This document shows positions 17,117 to 25,700 of a stretch of DNA of 64,000 nt, in pieces. The translations under genes and the position numbers were made by a program. The notes beneath the pieces are model-generated. The model worked only from the letters and a program-made list of their open reading frames with translations, searched no databases and had not been told where the DNA came from. The stretch's first letter is position 1. The number at the start of each line of letters is the position of its first letter. Where the stretch lies: NCBI RefSeq assembly GCF_014203535.1, contig NZ_JACHJI010000001.1, positions 682,001-746,000 of the forward strand. The letters are read 5' to 3'. This DNA is from Streptomyces griseomycini (GTDB lineage Bacteria > Actinomycetota > Actinomycetes > Streptomycetales > Streptomycetaceae).

Positions 17117-17886
17117 GCCGCGCTCCGGTGGCCCAGGCGCTCGGACAGTTCGGCGGCGCCCTTGGCGGCCAGCTGCTCCAGCTCGGCCAGCCTCTCCTCG
17201 CTCCAGCGGATCATCGGTACGGAGATGGACAGCGCGGCCACCACCTGTCCCGTGCGGTCGCGCACCGGCGCGGCGACGCAGGAGACGTCCGGGTTGGACT
17301 CGCGGCTCTCCACCGCCACGCCCCGCGCGCGGATCTCCGCGAGGGCCTCGCGCAGGGCGGCCGGGTCGGTGATGCTGTTGGGGGTCATCGCGACCAGCTC
17401 GGCGTCGTCGGGGATGCGCGCGGCGAGCTCGCGTTCGGGAAGGGAGGCCAGCAGCATCTTGCCGACGGAGGTGCAGTGGGCGGGCAGTCTGCGGCCGGCC
17501 GCCGACACCATCCGCACCGCGTGCGTGGAGTCCACCTTGGCGATGTAGATGACGTCGGTGTCCTCCAGGATCGCCACGTGCACCGTCTCGTCGCAGGTCT
17601 CGGCGACGGAGCGGGCGACCTGCTGGCCCTCGGCGGCGAGGTCGAGGTGTTCGGCGTAGCGGGCGCCGAGCTGGTACGGGCGTACGCCGAGCCGGTAGCG
17701 TCCGGGCTGGCCGGCCACCGGGACGAGGTACTTCCGGGCGGCGAGCGTGGTCACCAGTTCGTGGACGGTGGTGCGCGGCAGTTGCAGCCTGCGCACGATG
17801 TCGGGGGCGGAGAGCGTGCCGTCCCCGTCGAGGAAGAGCTCGAGAATGTCGAGAGCCCGGGTCACGGCTGGTACGAGGCGTCCCAC
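17113..17886 (-). CDS. IclR-family transcriptional regulator
   Basis: A 257-residue regulator with an N-terminal winged helix (AVTRALDILELF, then LSAPDIVRRLQLPRTTVHELV) and a C-terminal IclR effector domain (ESRESNPDVSCVAAPVRD, which lines the ligand pocket). The GTG at 17886 is preferred because a GAGGGGG ribosome site lies about eight bases upstream and the protein then begins right before the DNA-binding helix. It is co-translated with the SMP-30 lactonase and probably represses this two-gene operon, itself included, in response to a sugar acid. A perfect palindrome at 17911-17920 lies just upstream. Confidence 0.9.
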   Translation of the reverse strand: MGRLVPAVTRALDILELFLDGDGTLSAPDIVRRLQLPRTTVHELVTTLAARKYLVPVAGQPGRYRLGVRPYQLGARYAEHLDLAAEGQQVARSVAETCDETVHVAILEDTDVIYIAKVDSTHAVRMVSAAGRRLPAHCTSVGKMLLASLPERELAARIPDDAELVAMTPNSITDPAALREALAEIRARGVAVESRESNPDVSCVAAPVRDRTGQVVAALSISVPMIRWSEERLAELEQLAAKGAAELSERLGHRSAA

Positions 17887-17910
17887 GACCGGCCCCCTCC
17901 CTATGTGTCT

Positions 17911-17920
17911 CAGGCGCCTG
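17911..17920. promoter_or_regulatory. Palindrome CAGGCGCCTG upstream of the IclR gene
   Basis: A perfect 10-base palindrome 25 bases upstream of the IclR start. It is followed on the plus strand by a short direct repeat TTCG-TTCG and by GTTGAAATCTCGAAC on the minus strand, which may include a -35-like TTGAAA. IclR proteins commonly bind short palindromes in their own promoters, so this is a candidate autoregulatory operator. The assignment is inference. Confidence 0.35.
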
Positions 17921-18014
17921 CGTTCGTTCGAGATTTCAACAGGCGATCGGAATGGCGAACACACAGGCTAGTCATCCGGGTCGCCCCGGGCAATGGCGCG
18001 GGTCCGGGGCGCCG

Positions 18015-19274
18015 TCACCGCGTGCGCGGGTCCCCCAGCGCGCCGCGGAGCCGCTGGGCCCTGAGCACCAGTTCCAGTTCGAAGCGGCGGTCCGGGTCGT
18101 CGATCCCGTCGCCCCACAACTCGCGGATCTGCCGCAGCCGGTAGCGGACGGTCTGGGGGTGGACGCCGAGCCGTGCCGCCACCTCCGGCGCCCCGCCCCG
18201 GGTCTCCAGCCACGCCAGTAACGTCTCCGCGAGCCGCCGCCCGTGGGTGGGACCGCAGTGCGCCAGCGGGGCGAGGCAGCGCAGCGCGAGGTCGTCGATC
18301 AGTTCCTCCGGCTGGAGCAGCACCAGCGCCTCGGTGTGCTCGGTGCAGTGCAGCACCTCGCCGGACGGCAGCAGCTTCCGCTCCATCAGGCGCAACGCGG
18401 CCTCCGCCCAGCGCAGCGACTTCGCCGCGTCGGCGACCGCCACCGGCGGCCCGATCGCCCCGGACCAGCCGGCGAGCGCACGGTGCAGCAGTTCGTGGCG
18501 GCCGGCCGCGTCCGGTTCGGGGATGACCATGCGGGGCTGCTCGTACTCCATGTCGAGCAGCACCCCCTGTCCCACCGCGGGCGCCACCGCCTCCCGCGCC
18601 GGGCGCAGCAGCACGCCGACGGCGACCTTCCCGGGCAGCGGCCAGCCGATCCGCGCGGCCCGCTCGGCCAGCGCGTCGGCGGGGTCGCCCCGGTGCTGCT
18701 CGGTGAACAGCAGTTCCATCAGCCGGCGTTGCAGCCGCAGCAGTTCACCGGCCTGGCGGGCGGCGGCCTCGGCGTATCCGCGCACGGACTGGTCGACCAG
18801 GCCGTCGAGGTACTCGTAGCCCGCGTCGACCAGTTCGTACATGGCGGGCGGGGGGATGTCGACGCGCTGGCCGATGTCGGCGAAGCAGCGCCAGGCCAGG
18901 CGGACGCCCAGGCGGTAGATCGCCTGGAGGGAGTCCAACGAGCGTCCGTGCAGGCCCTCGCCGCGGCCGAACTCCTGGAAGACGCCGGGCGGTACGGTCG
19001 GCCGCCCCGCCGAGTAGTCCGCGTGCGCCACGTGCTGGACGAAGACCTCGATGGCGCGGCGGATCCCGACGAGGGCCATGGGATCGCCGGAGTCGTCGAG
19101 GACGACGGGCAGGTGGGGGTACTCGCGCCGGATCTCGCTCATGATGTGCTCGGCGAGCGCGGGCGCCTCGGCCATGGCGATCTCGGCGAACCGGCGCACC
19201 TGGTGGCGCGGTACGTCGTGCCAGGCGGAGCGGGCCGTGGCGGTCCGGGGGGCGACGGTCCGGGGGGTGGTCAC
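18015..19274 (-). CDS. PucR-family transcriptional regulator with a TTA codon
   Basis: A 419-residue protein with a central GGDEF-related CdaR-like region and a C-terminal PucR helix-turn-helix (GGAPEVAARLGVHPQTVRYRLRQI, residues about 360-390). The N-terminal helical domain resembles the RsbR/RsbT-coantagonist type found in this family. Family members sense metabolites (purines, proline, GABA) and activate transcription. Leu352 is encoded by TTA (18219-18221 on the plus strand), very rare in this genome type, so full translation should need the bldA tRNA. The GTG start at 19274 lies four bases after a small membrane protein gene, so they form one operon. Confidence 0.87.
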   Translation of the reverse strand: MTTPRTVAPRTATARSAWHDVPRHQVRRFAEIAMAEAPALAEHIMSEIRREYPHLPVVLDDSGDPMALVGIRRAIEVFVQHVAHADYSAGRPTVPPGVFQEFGRGEGLHGRSLDSLQAIYRLGVRLAWRCFADIGQRVDIPPPAMYELVDAGYEYLDGLVDQSVRGYAEAAARQAGELLRLQRRLMELLFTEQHRGDPADALAERAARIGWPLPGKVAVGVLLRPAREAVAPAVGQGVLLDMEYEQPRMVIPEPDAAGRHELLHRALAGWSGAIGPPVAVADAAKSLRWAEAALRLMERKLLPSGEVLHCTEHTEALVLLQPEELIDDLALRCLAPLAHCGPTHGRRLAETLLAWLETRGGAPEVAARLGVHPQTVRYRLRQIRELWGDGIDDPDRRFELELVLRAQRLRGALGDPRTR

Positions 19275-19277
19275 GGC

Positions 19278-19430
19278 TCAGCCCTCCCGGCCGGCCTGCT
19301 CATAGGTGATCATGGGCGTGTTCGGCTGGTCGGGCCTGGCCTCGAGCAGGGCGACCACACCGAGGGCGGCGCCGACGGCGAGGGCCGCGGCGAGCGCGAC
19401 CGTCAGCGTCGCGGCGAGCAGTCTGGACAT
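19278..19430 (-). CDS. Small single-pass membrane protein
   Basis: A 50-residue protein consisting of a hydrophobic helix (residues about 4-30, AATLTVALAAALAVGAALG) and a short hydrophilic tail (RPDQPNTPMITYEQAGREG). A GAGG ribosome site lies 11 bases upstream of the ATG at 19430. It is only three bases from the start of the PucR gene and must be co-transcribed with it, which suggests a link to that regulator or to the envelope functions of the divergent DUF3068 gene. Function unknown. Confidence 0.7.
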   Translation of the reverse strand: MSRLLAATLTVALAAALAVGAALGVVALLEARPDQPNTPMITYEQAGREG

Positions 19431-19519
19431 CGCAGGGTCAGCCTCTCTGTCGGGAGGTTCCCCACCCCCGCACCGTGACCGACCACCCCTGGCTGTCGTG
19501 CCCCAGTGTCGGCATGGCG

Positions 19520-19549
19520 TTGACACCCCGTCAAGAGGGGGCCTACGGT
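19520..19549 (+). promoter_or_regulatory. Promoter of the DUF3068 gene, overlapping a divergent promoter
   Basis: TTGACA (19520-19525), an 18-base spacer and TACGGT (19544-19549) form a near-consensus promoter with a leader of about 77 bases before the DUF3068 ATG. The -35 box is one arm of the inverted repeat TTGAC-ACCCC-GTCAA (19520-19534); the other arm, read on the minus strand, gives TTGACG-18-GACACT, a plausible promoter for the small membrane protein and PucR. Opposing polymerases would compete for this site. Confidence 0.55.
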
Positions 19550-19632
19550 TCCCGGCCCATACGTCCCGCGCACATTCCTCCACGGTCCCGACCGTTCCAC
19601 GTCGAGCCGTCCCGAGCCTCTGGAGCGCCCGG

Positions 19633-20619
19633 ATGCGCCGTACAACTTCCCCGTTCTCCCTGGTCCTGCTGGGTGCCGGCACCTTCCTGCTGGTGCTGGC
19701 GCCCCTGCTGGCGTGGTACGTGCACCCCCGTGCCGCGGTGAACCCCGTCGACATCGACACCACCGCCGTCTACACCGGCCGGGGCAGCGTCTTCGACACC
19801 GACCGGATCGAGACGGTGCCCGACCGGAAGATCACCATCACCCAGCGGGTGCGCGGCGACGTCGAGGACAGCGAACGCAGCGGACACGCCGTGTGGGACG
19901 TGATCACCACGGTCGACACGGACAAGTCCCTGCCGGCCGCCGATCCGCACGACGCGCTGGCCTTCACCCCGCACCGCTGGGTGATGGACCGGAGGACCAC
20001 CGAGCCCGTGCACTGCTGCGAGGAGACGCGGCGCATCGAGGGCGAGGCGTACCTGAAGTTCCCCTTCGACGTGCAGAAACGCTCCTACCAGTGGTGGGAC
20101 AACACCCTCGGCGACACGGTCGTCATGCGCTACCGGGGCACCGCGGAGGTCCAGGGCTACACCGGGTACCGGTTCACCGCCTCGGTGCCGCCGACGAAGT
20201 CCGGCACCCGGCTGGTGCCGGGCAGCATCGTCGGCCGGCCGGAGAGCCCGCAGGTGCTGGCCGAGGAGTGGTACTCCAACCACGGCATCGAACTGGTCGT
20301 CGACCAGCGCACGGGCCGGGTGCTCCGCGCGCAGACCGGCCCGAGGCAGACCCTGCGGGCGCCGGACTCGGACGAGGACGCGGCCGTCCTGCTGGACGCC
20401 GAGAAGATCACGTTCACCGAACGGACCCAGCAGGAGGCCGTGCGCCAGGCCGAGCGCGACAGCGGGCGGTTGCGCCTGCTGGGCGAGACGCTGCCGGTCG
20501 GCGCGGCCGTGGCGGGAGGCCTCCTCGCGGCGGCCGGAGGAGTTCTGGTGGCGCGTGGGCGGAAGGAAGAGGAACGCCCCGATGAGTCCGGTATGCCGCA
20601 GTCCACGCTCACGAAGTGA
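19633..20619 (+). CDS. DUF3068 (PorA-family-like) membrane-anchored protein
   Basis: A 328-residue protein with an N-terminal membrane helix (FSLVLLGAGTFLLVLAPLLAWYV), a large extracellular beta-rich domain and a C-terminal membrane helix (VGAAVAGGLLAAAGGVLVA). This is the DUF3068 architecture of actinomycetes, sometimes labelled porin PorA family. Motifs include RRTTEPVHCCEETRRIEG, KFPFDVQKRSYQWWDN and EEWYSNHGIELVVDQRTGRV. In many actinomycetes this family lies beside glycosyltransferases, as it does here, which points to a role in the envelope. The ATG at 19633 follows GGAG and is the only start placing the first helix at the N terminus. Confidence 0.82.
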   Translation: MRRTTSPFSLVLLGAGTFLLVLAPLLAWYVHPRAAVNPVDIDTTAVYTGRGSVFDTDRIETVPDRKITITQRVRGDVEDSERSGHAVWDVITTVDTDKSLPAADPHDALAFTPHRWVMDRRTTEPVHCCEETRRIEGEAYLKFPFDVQKRSYQWWDNTLGDTVVMRYRGTAEVQGYTGYRFTASVPPTKSGTRLVPGSIVGRPESPQVLAEEWYSNHGIELVVDQRTGRVLRAQTGPRQTLRAPDSDEDAAVLLDAEKITFTERTQQEAVRQAERDSGRLRLLGETLPVGAAVAGGLLAAAGGVLVARGRKEEERPDESGMPQSTLTK

Positions 20620-20654
20620 CACGGCGCGGGCTTCAACAAAGCCGGAAATTGTCA

Positions 20655-20679
20655 CGTTCGTGAGTAGCCGTGACGAACG
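20655..20679. promoter_or_regulatory. Inverted repeat CGTTCGT-N11-ACGAACG ahead of the glycan island
   Basis: Arms at 20655-20661 and 20673-20679 are perfect complements, and overlapping 6-base arms GTCACG/CGTGAC (20651-20656 and 20669-20674) share the same centre region. The site lies in the 177-base gap between the DUF3068 gene and the glycosyltransferase. It could be an operator or a hairpin in the transcript; I see no convincing -10 box next to it. Confidence 0.35.
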
Positions 20680-20796
20680 GCTGGGCGAAAACTGTGCAAC
20701 CCCACCCAAGCACCGTCCGGCCACCCCCGGCCCCGAACCCCACGGCGCCCCAGCGTGCGCTGAACTCCCCACACCCTCAGACGAGTTGGAGCAACG

Positions 20797-21948
20797 ATGC
20801 CCCAGCACGTACCGTCCTCCCCGCGCATCGCGCTCCCCGGCGCGCCGCAGCACCCTCCGGCGCTCCCCGCCCATCCCCGCCGGATCGTCTTCCTCGCCCA
20901 CCGCGACCTGGGCAACCCGTCCGCCGGCGGCTCCGAGCTGCTCGTCGACCGGCTCGCCGACGGCCTGACCCGCCTCGGTCACCAGGTCACCCTGCTGTGC
21001 GGGGGTCCCGCGTCCTTCAGGGACTACCGGGTCGTGTCGGCGGGCGGCACGTACGACCACTACCTCCGCGCCCGCTCCGCCTTCGCCCGCCAGGTCGGCG
21101 ACTGCGACCTGCTGGTCGAGGTGTGCAACGGCATGCCGTACCTGGCCCCGCTGTGGCACCACGGGCCCACCCTGTGCCTGGTCAACCACGTGCACACCGA
21201 CCTGTGGCCGATGCGCTTCGGCGGGCCGCTGGCCCCGGCCGCGCGGATCGGGCGGAGGCTGGAGCACTGGGCCCTGACCGGTGCGCGCCGGCGCGGGCTG
21301 CTGGTCGCCGTCTCCCCGTCGACCGCGCGGGCGCTGCGCGGGATCGGCGTGGCGCGGGAGCGGATCCGGATCGTGCACAACGGCGTGGAGGAACCGGGCC
21401 CGCGCACCGCGCGCTCCCCCGAACCGCTGTTCGTGGCCGTGGGCCGGCTCGTCGAGTACAAGCGCGTCGACCTGCTCCTGCGGCTGTGGGAGCGGGTGCG
21501 GCCGGTCACCGGCGGCCGGCTGGTGATCGTCGGCGACGGCCCGGAGCGGGACCGGCTGGAGCGCCTGGCCGGTCCGGACGTCGAGTTCACCGGGCACGTG
21601 TCCGAGGCGGAGAAGCACCGCCTGCTGTGCGCGGCCTGGCTGCTGCTGCACCCTTCCGCGGTCGAGGGATGGGGCCTGGTCGTCACCGAGGCGGCCGTCC
21701 GCCGGACCCCGGCGGTCGCGTTCGACGTCCCCGGTCTGCGGGACTCCGTGGTGGACGGCGTGACCGGTGTGCTGGCGCGGGGCGAGTCCTCGTTCGCGGC
21801 GGCCTGGTGCACCCTCGCGCTGTCCGCGCACCGCCGGGAGCGGATGGGCGAGGCGGCCCGCGACCACGCCGCCCGCTTCCGCTGGGACCGCACGGTGCGG
21901 CAGTTCCGGGCGGTGGCGGCCGAGGCCGTGAGGGGCCGGCAGCCGTGA
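20797..21948 (+). CDS. GT4-family glycosyltransferase
   Basis: A 383-residue GT-B enzyme of family GT4. The N-terminal half has the donor-independent start RRIVFLAHRDLGNPSAGGSE; the C-terminal half has VAVGRLVEYKRVDLLLRLW, VIVGDGPERDRLERLA and the EX7E-type segment HPSAVEGWGLVVTEAAV that binds the nucleotide sugar. It is a retaining transferase acting at the cytoplasmic face. The ATG at 20797 follows GGAG. It opens a coupled gene set with a methyltransferase, an AftD-like arabinosyltransferase and an acyltransferase, so it probably adds an early sugar to the same lipid-linked glycan. Donor and acceptor unknown. Confidence 0.88.
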   Translation: MPQHVPSSPRIALPGAPQHPPALPAHPRRIVFLAHRDLGNPSAGGSELLVDRLADGLTRLGHQVTLLCGGPASFRDYRVVSAGGTYDHYLRARSAFARQVGDCDLLVEVCNGMPYLAPLWHHGPTLCLVNHVHTDLWPMRFGGPLAPAARIGRRLEHWALTGARRRGLLVAVSPSTARALRGIGVARERIRIVHNGVEEPGPRTARSPEPLFVAVGRLVEYKRVDLLLRLWERVRPVTGGRLVIVGDGPERDRLERLAGPDVEFTGHVSEAEKHRLLCAAWLLLHPSAVEGWGLVVTEAAVRRTPAVAFDVPGLRDSVVDGVTGVLARGESSFAAAWCTLALSAHRRERMGEAARDHAARFRWDRTVRQFRAVAAEAVRGRQP

Positions 21949-22721
21949 GCGCCGGCGGTCTCCCCGGCCGGGCGGGGCCGAGAGCCGGGCGGGGACCGAA
22001 GGACCCGTCCCTGCGCAGGTCCCTCGCCCTCTTCCGGGCCTTCCTGCACGAGCGGGACGACCCCGACGCCTGTTACACGCTGCTCGCCCGGGACGCCGCC
22101 GACCAGGTCGAGGCGTACGACGGCCCGGTGGCCGGCCGGGTCGTGGTGGACGTCGGCGGCGGCAGCGGCCACTTCACCGAGGAGTTCCGCGCCCGCGGCG
22201 CGGACGCCTACCTGTTCGAGCCCGACGTGCGGGAGCTCGCCGAGAAGCCGCCCGAGGGGACGGTGGTCGCGGACGGCTACCTGCTGCCGCTGGCCGACGG
22301 GGCCGCGGACGTCACGTTCTCCTCCAACGTCCTGGAGCACGTGGCCGATCCGCAGACCTTCCTCAGCGAGCTGGTCCGGGTGACCCGGCCGGGCGGGCTG
22401 ATCTACGTGTCGTTCACCAACTGGCTGTCCCCCTGGGGCGGCCACGAGTGGGCCCCGTGGCACTACTTCGGGGCCGAGCGGGCCCGCGCCCGCTACCGGC
22501 GCCGCACCGGCGGGCCGGCCAAGCACACGCTCGGCGAGAACCTCTTCCCCGTGCACGTCGGCACCACCCTGCGGCACGTGCGCGCCCGCGACGACGTGCG
22601 GATCGTCTCGGCGCGCTCCCGCTACTGGCCGTTCCTCACCGAGGCCGTGGTCAGGGTGCCCGGCCTGCGCGAGTTCGCCACCTGGAACCTCCTCCTCATC
22701 CTCCGGCGGTGTCCCGTATGA
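21945..22721 (+). CDS. Class I SAM-dependent methyltransferase
   Basis: A 258-residue methyltransferase with the SAM-binding motif VVVDVGGGSGHFTEEF (motif I), an acidic residue at the end of strand 2 (YLFEPDV) and VTFSSNVLEHVADP (motif IV). The GTG start at 21945 overlaps the stop of the glycosyltransferase gene, and its own stop overlaps the AftD-like gene (ATGA at 22718-22721), so the three are translationally coupled. The segment WLSPWGGHEWAPWHYFG is typical of actinomycete methyltransferases next to envelope glycosyltransferases. It probably methylates a sugar of the same polymer or its lipid carrier. Confidence 0.87.
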   Translation: MSAGGLPGRAGPRAGRGPKDPSLRRSLALFRAFLHERDDPDACYTLLARDAADQVEAYDGPVAGRVVVDVGGGSGHFTEEFRARGADAYLFEPDVRELAEKPPEGTVVADGYLLPLADGAADVTFSSNVLEHVADPQTFLSELVRVTRPGGLIYVSFTNWLSPWGGHEWAPWHYFGAERARARYRRRTGGPAKHTLGENLFPVHVGTTLRHVRARDDVRIVSARSRYWPFLTEAVVRVPGLREFATWNLLLILRRCPV

Positions 22722-25700
22722 CGACCATGGTCCAGGCTCCTCCTCCGGCAGCCGTCCCGCGCACCGCGCGCTCCGCGGGCCCTCCCGGGGGCCCGCGGTC
22801 GCGGCGCTGGCTGCTCGGCTTCTGGGCCGTGGCGCTCGTGCTGTTCCTCGCGGTGCAGCCGGGCCGGCAGACCTTCGACACCAAGCTCGGCGTCACCGTC
22901 GACCCCGGCCGGTTCCTCGCCGACCTGGGCCAGTTGTGGCACGACCGGGGGTCGTTCGGCGGGATCTCCGACCAGTACGTCGGCTACCTGTGGCCGATGC
23001 TGCCGTTCTACTGGCTGGCCGACCTGGTGCGGCTCCCGGTGTGGCTGGCGGAGCGGCTGTGGATGTCGCTGATCGTGTCGGTCGCGTTCTGGGGCGCGCT
23101 GCGCCTGGCGGAGCGGCTGCGCGTGGGCGACGGGGCGTCCCGGCTGCTCGCGGCGGCGGCGTACGCGCTGTGGCCGGTGTTCACGACGGTCGTCGGTTCC
23201 ACGTCGGCCGCCGCGCTGCCGGGCGCGTTCCTGCCCTGGGTGCTGCTGCCGCTGACGGACGAGCGGTACGCGGCCCGGGTCGCGGCGCTGCGTTCGGCGC
23301 TGCTCGTGCCGTTCATGGGCGGGGTCAACGCGGCCTCGACGCTGGCGTCCCTGCTGCCCGTCGGCCTGTACCTGCTCTCCCGCCCGCCGGGGCCCCGGCG
23401 GCGCAGGCTGATCGCCTGGTGGACGCCCGCGGTGATCGTGGCGACGGCCTGGTGGTGGATCCCGCTGCTGCTGCTCGGGGCCCACGGCGAGAACTTCCTC
23501 CCCTACATCGAGACCGCGCGGACCACGACCGACACCATGGCGGCGACGGAGGCGCTGCGCGGCGCCGGGAACTGGGTGGCGTACCTGCACTTCGGCGAGG
23601 CGTGGCTGCCGGCCGGGTGGGCGGTGGCGTCCTCGGTGGTCGTGATCGTCTGCTCGGCGCTCGCGGCCGGACTCGGTCTCGCCGGGATCGCCCGGCGGGA
23701 CGTGCCGGAGCGGCGCTGGCTGGTGCTGACCGTGCTGGTGACGGCACTGGTGCTGCTCGCCGGGTACGGCGGCGCGTTCGGGGCCCCGTTCCACTCGGTG
23801 GTGCAGGACTGGCTGGACGGCTGGGCGGCGCCGTTCCGCAACGTCTACAAGTTCCAGACGGGACTGGCGCTGGCGCTCGTGCTGGGCCTGGCGCACCTCG
23901 TGGCGGCGGCCGCCGGGTCGCGCGGAACCGGCCGGGCCCGGGGCCGGCGGTCCGCCCCGCTGATCGCCGCGGTCCTCGTCCTGCCGGGTCTGGTGTGGCC
24001 GTACCTCAACGGCTCGCTCCTCGCCCCGGGTTCGTTCCGGGAGATCCCCGAGTACTGGCGGGCCACGGCCGACTGGCTGGAGAAGTACTCCCCCGACGCG
24101 CGCGCCCTGGTCGTGCCGGCCACCGCGCACGGCATCCACACCTGGGGCTCGACCATCGACCAGCCGCTGGACGTGGTCGCCGACTCGCGCTGGGCGCAGC
24201 GCGACTACGTGCCCTTCGGCACCCCCGGCAACCGGCGCGCCATGGACGCGGTCGAGCAGGCCCTGCTGACCGGCGCCGAGGTGCCGGGCCTCGCCGACTA
24301 CCTGAGCCGTGCGGGCCTCTTCTACGTGGTCGTCCGCAACGATCTCGACCCGGACCGGATAGGGCACGTGCCGACCACGACGGTCAAGCGCACCCTGGAG
24401 CAGTCCGGGTACGAGCGGGTCACCGGTCTCGGCCCGGTGACGACCGGCGGCGTGATCGCGGACGACACCCCGCTCCAGGTCGAGGGCCTGTACCCGCGGC
24501 AGCGGGCGGTGGAGATCTACCGTCCGGCCGGCGCGGGCGTGCCGCGGCCCGGACAGGCGGGACTGCTGCCGGTCGCCGACACCGCCGTGGTCTCCGGCGG
24601 CCCCGAGGCGCTGCTGCCGCTCGCGGACGGGCTGCGCGGCCGGCCGGCCGTGCTGACCGGCGACGACCACCCCGGGCTCGGCACCCCGCCGGTGCAGGTG
24701 ACCGGCGACGGGATGCGGCGCGCGGACACCCGGTTCGGCCTGGTCAACGCGAACACCTCGTACACGTACACGCGCGACGAGCGCAACGCGCCGGACGCCG
24801 CGCAGGACGCGGGCGAGCCGCCGCACCAGATCCTGCCGGTCGAGGGGCGGGAGCACCAGACGGTGGCCGAGCTGCGCGGCGCCCGCTCGGTGACGGCGTC
24901 CTCCTACGGCAACTGGCTTTTCCACCTGCCGCAGTTCGACCCGGTGAACGCCTTCGACGGCGACCCGGGCACCGCGTGGGCGGAGGGATCGGCCGACTCG
25001 CCGGACGGGCAGTGGCTGCGCATCGCCTTCGACGGCACCTACGACATGCCGGACTCCCTCGGCGTCACCCCGCTGCCGCAGGACGGCGTGCGGGCGGCGG
25101 CGACCCGGGTGCGGGTGGAGACGGAGAACGGGTCCGAGACCGCCTTCCTCCGGGCCAACGGCACCAAGCAGCGGATCGAGGCGCCCGCGGGCCCGACGGG
25201 CTGGATGAAGCTGACGATCGTCGACTCGACGGCCGAGCGCGCCGGTCTGGCCGGCGCGGGCTTCTCCGAGATCGACCTGCCCGACGTGCGGGTGACCCGG
25301 CTGCTGCGGCTGCCCGCCGACGCGGAGCGGACCACCGCCGCCGCCGAGATCGTCTCCCTGCACCGCGCCGCCGACCCCACGGGCCTGTCCGCCGTGGGCA
25401 CCGAGGCGGGCCTGCACCGCCGGTTCACCACCGGCTCGGCGGGGACGTACGAGGTGACGGCGAACGCGGTGGCGGTGCCGGGCGAGGCCCTGGACCGGCT
25501 GCTGTACGAGGTGGCGCCCGGGCAGCGGAGCCGGATCGTCGCCACCGCCGACTCCACCGCCCGCCTGGGCGCCGGCCTGTCGGCGCGCAACCTCACCGAC
25601 GGCGACCTGACCACGGCGTGGATCGCGGGCGACCGGCCGACCGTCCACCTGAGCTGGGAGGGCGAGCATCCGGTCGGCGAACTGGTGCTGGCGCCCGCCG

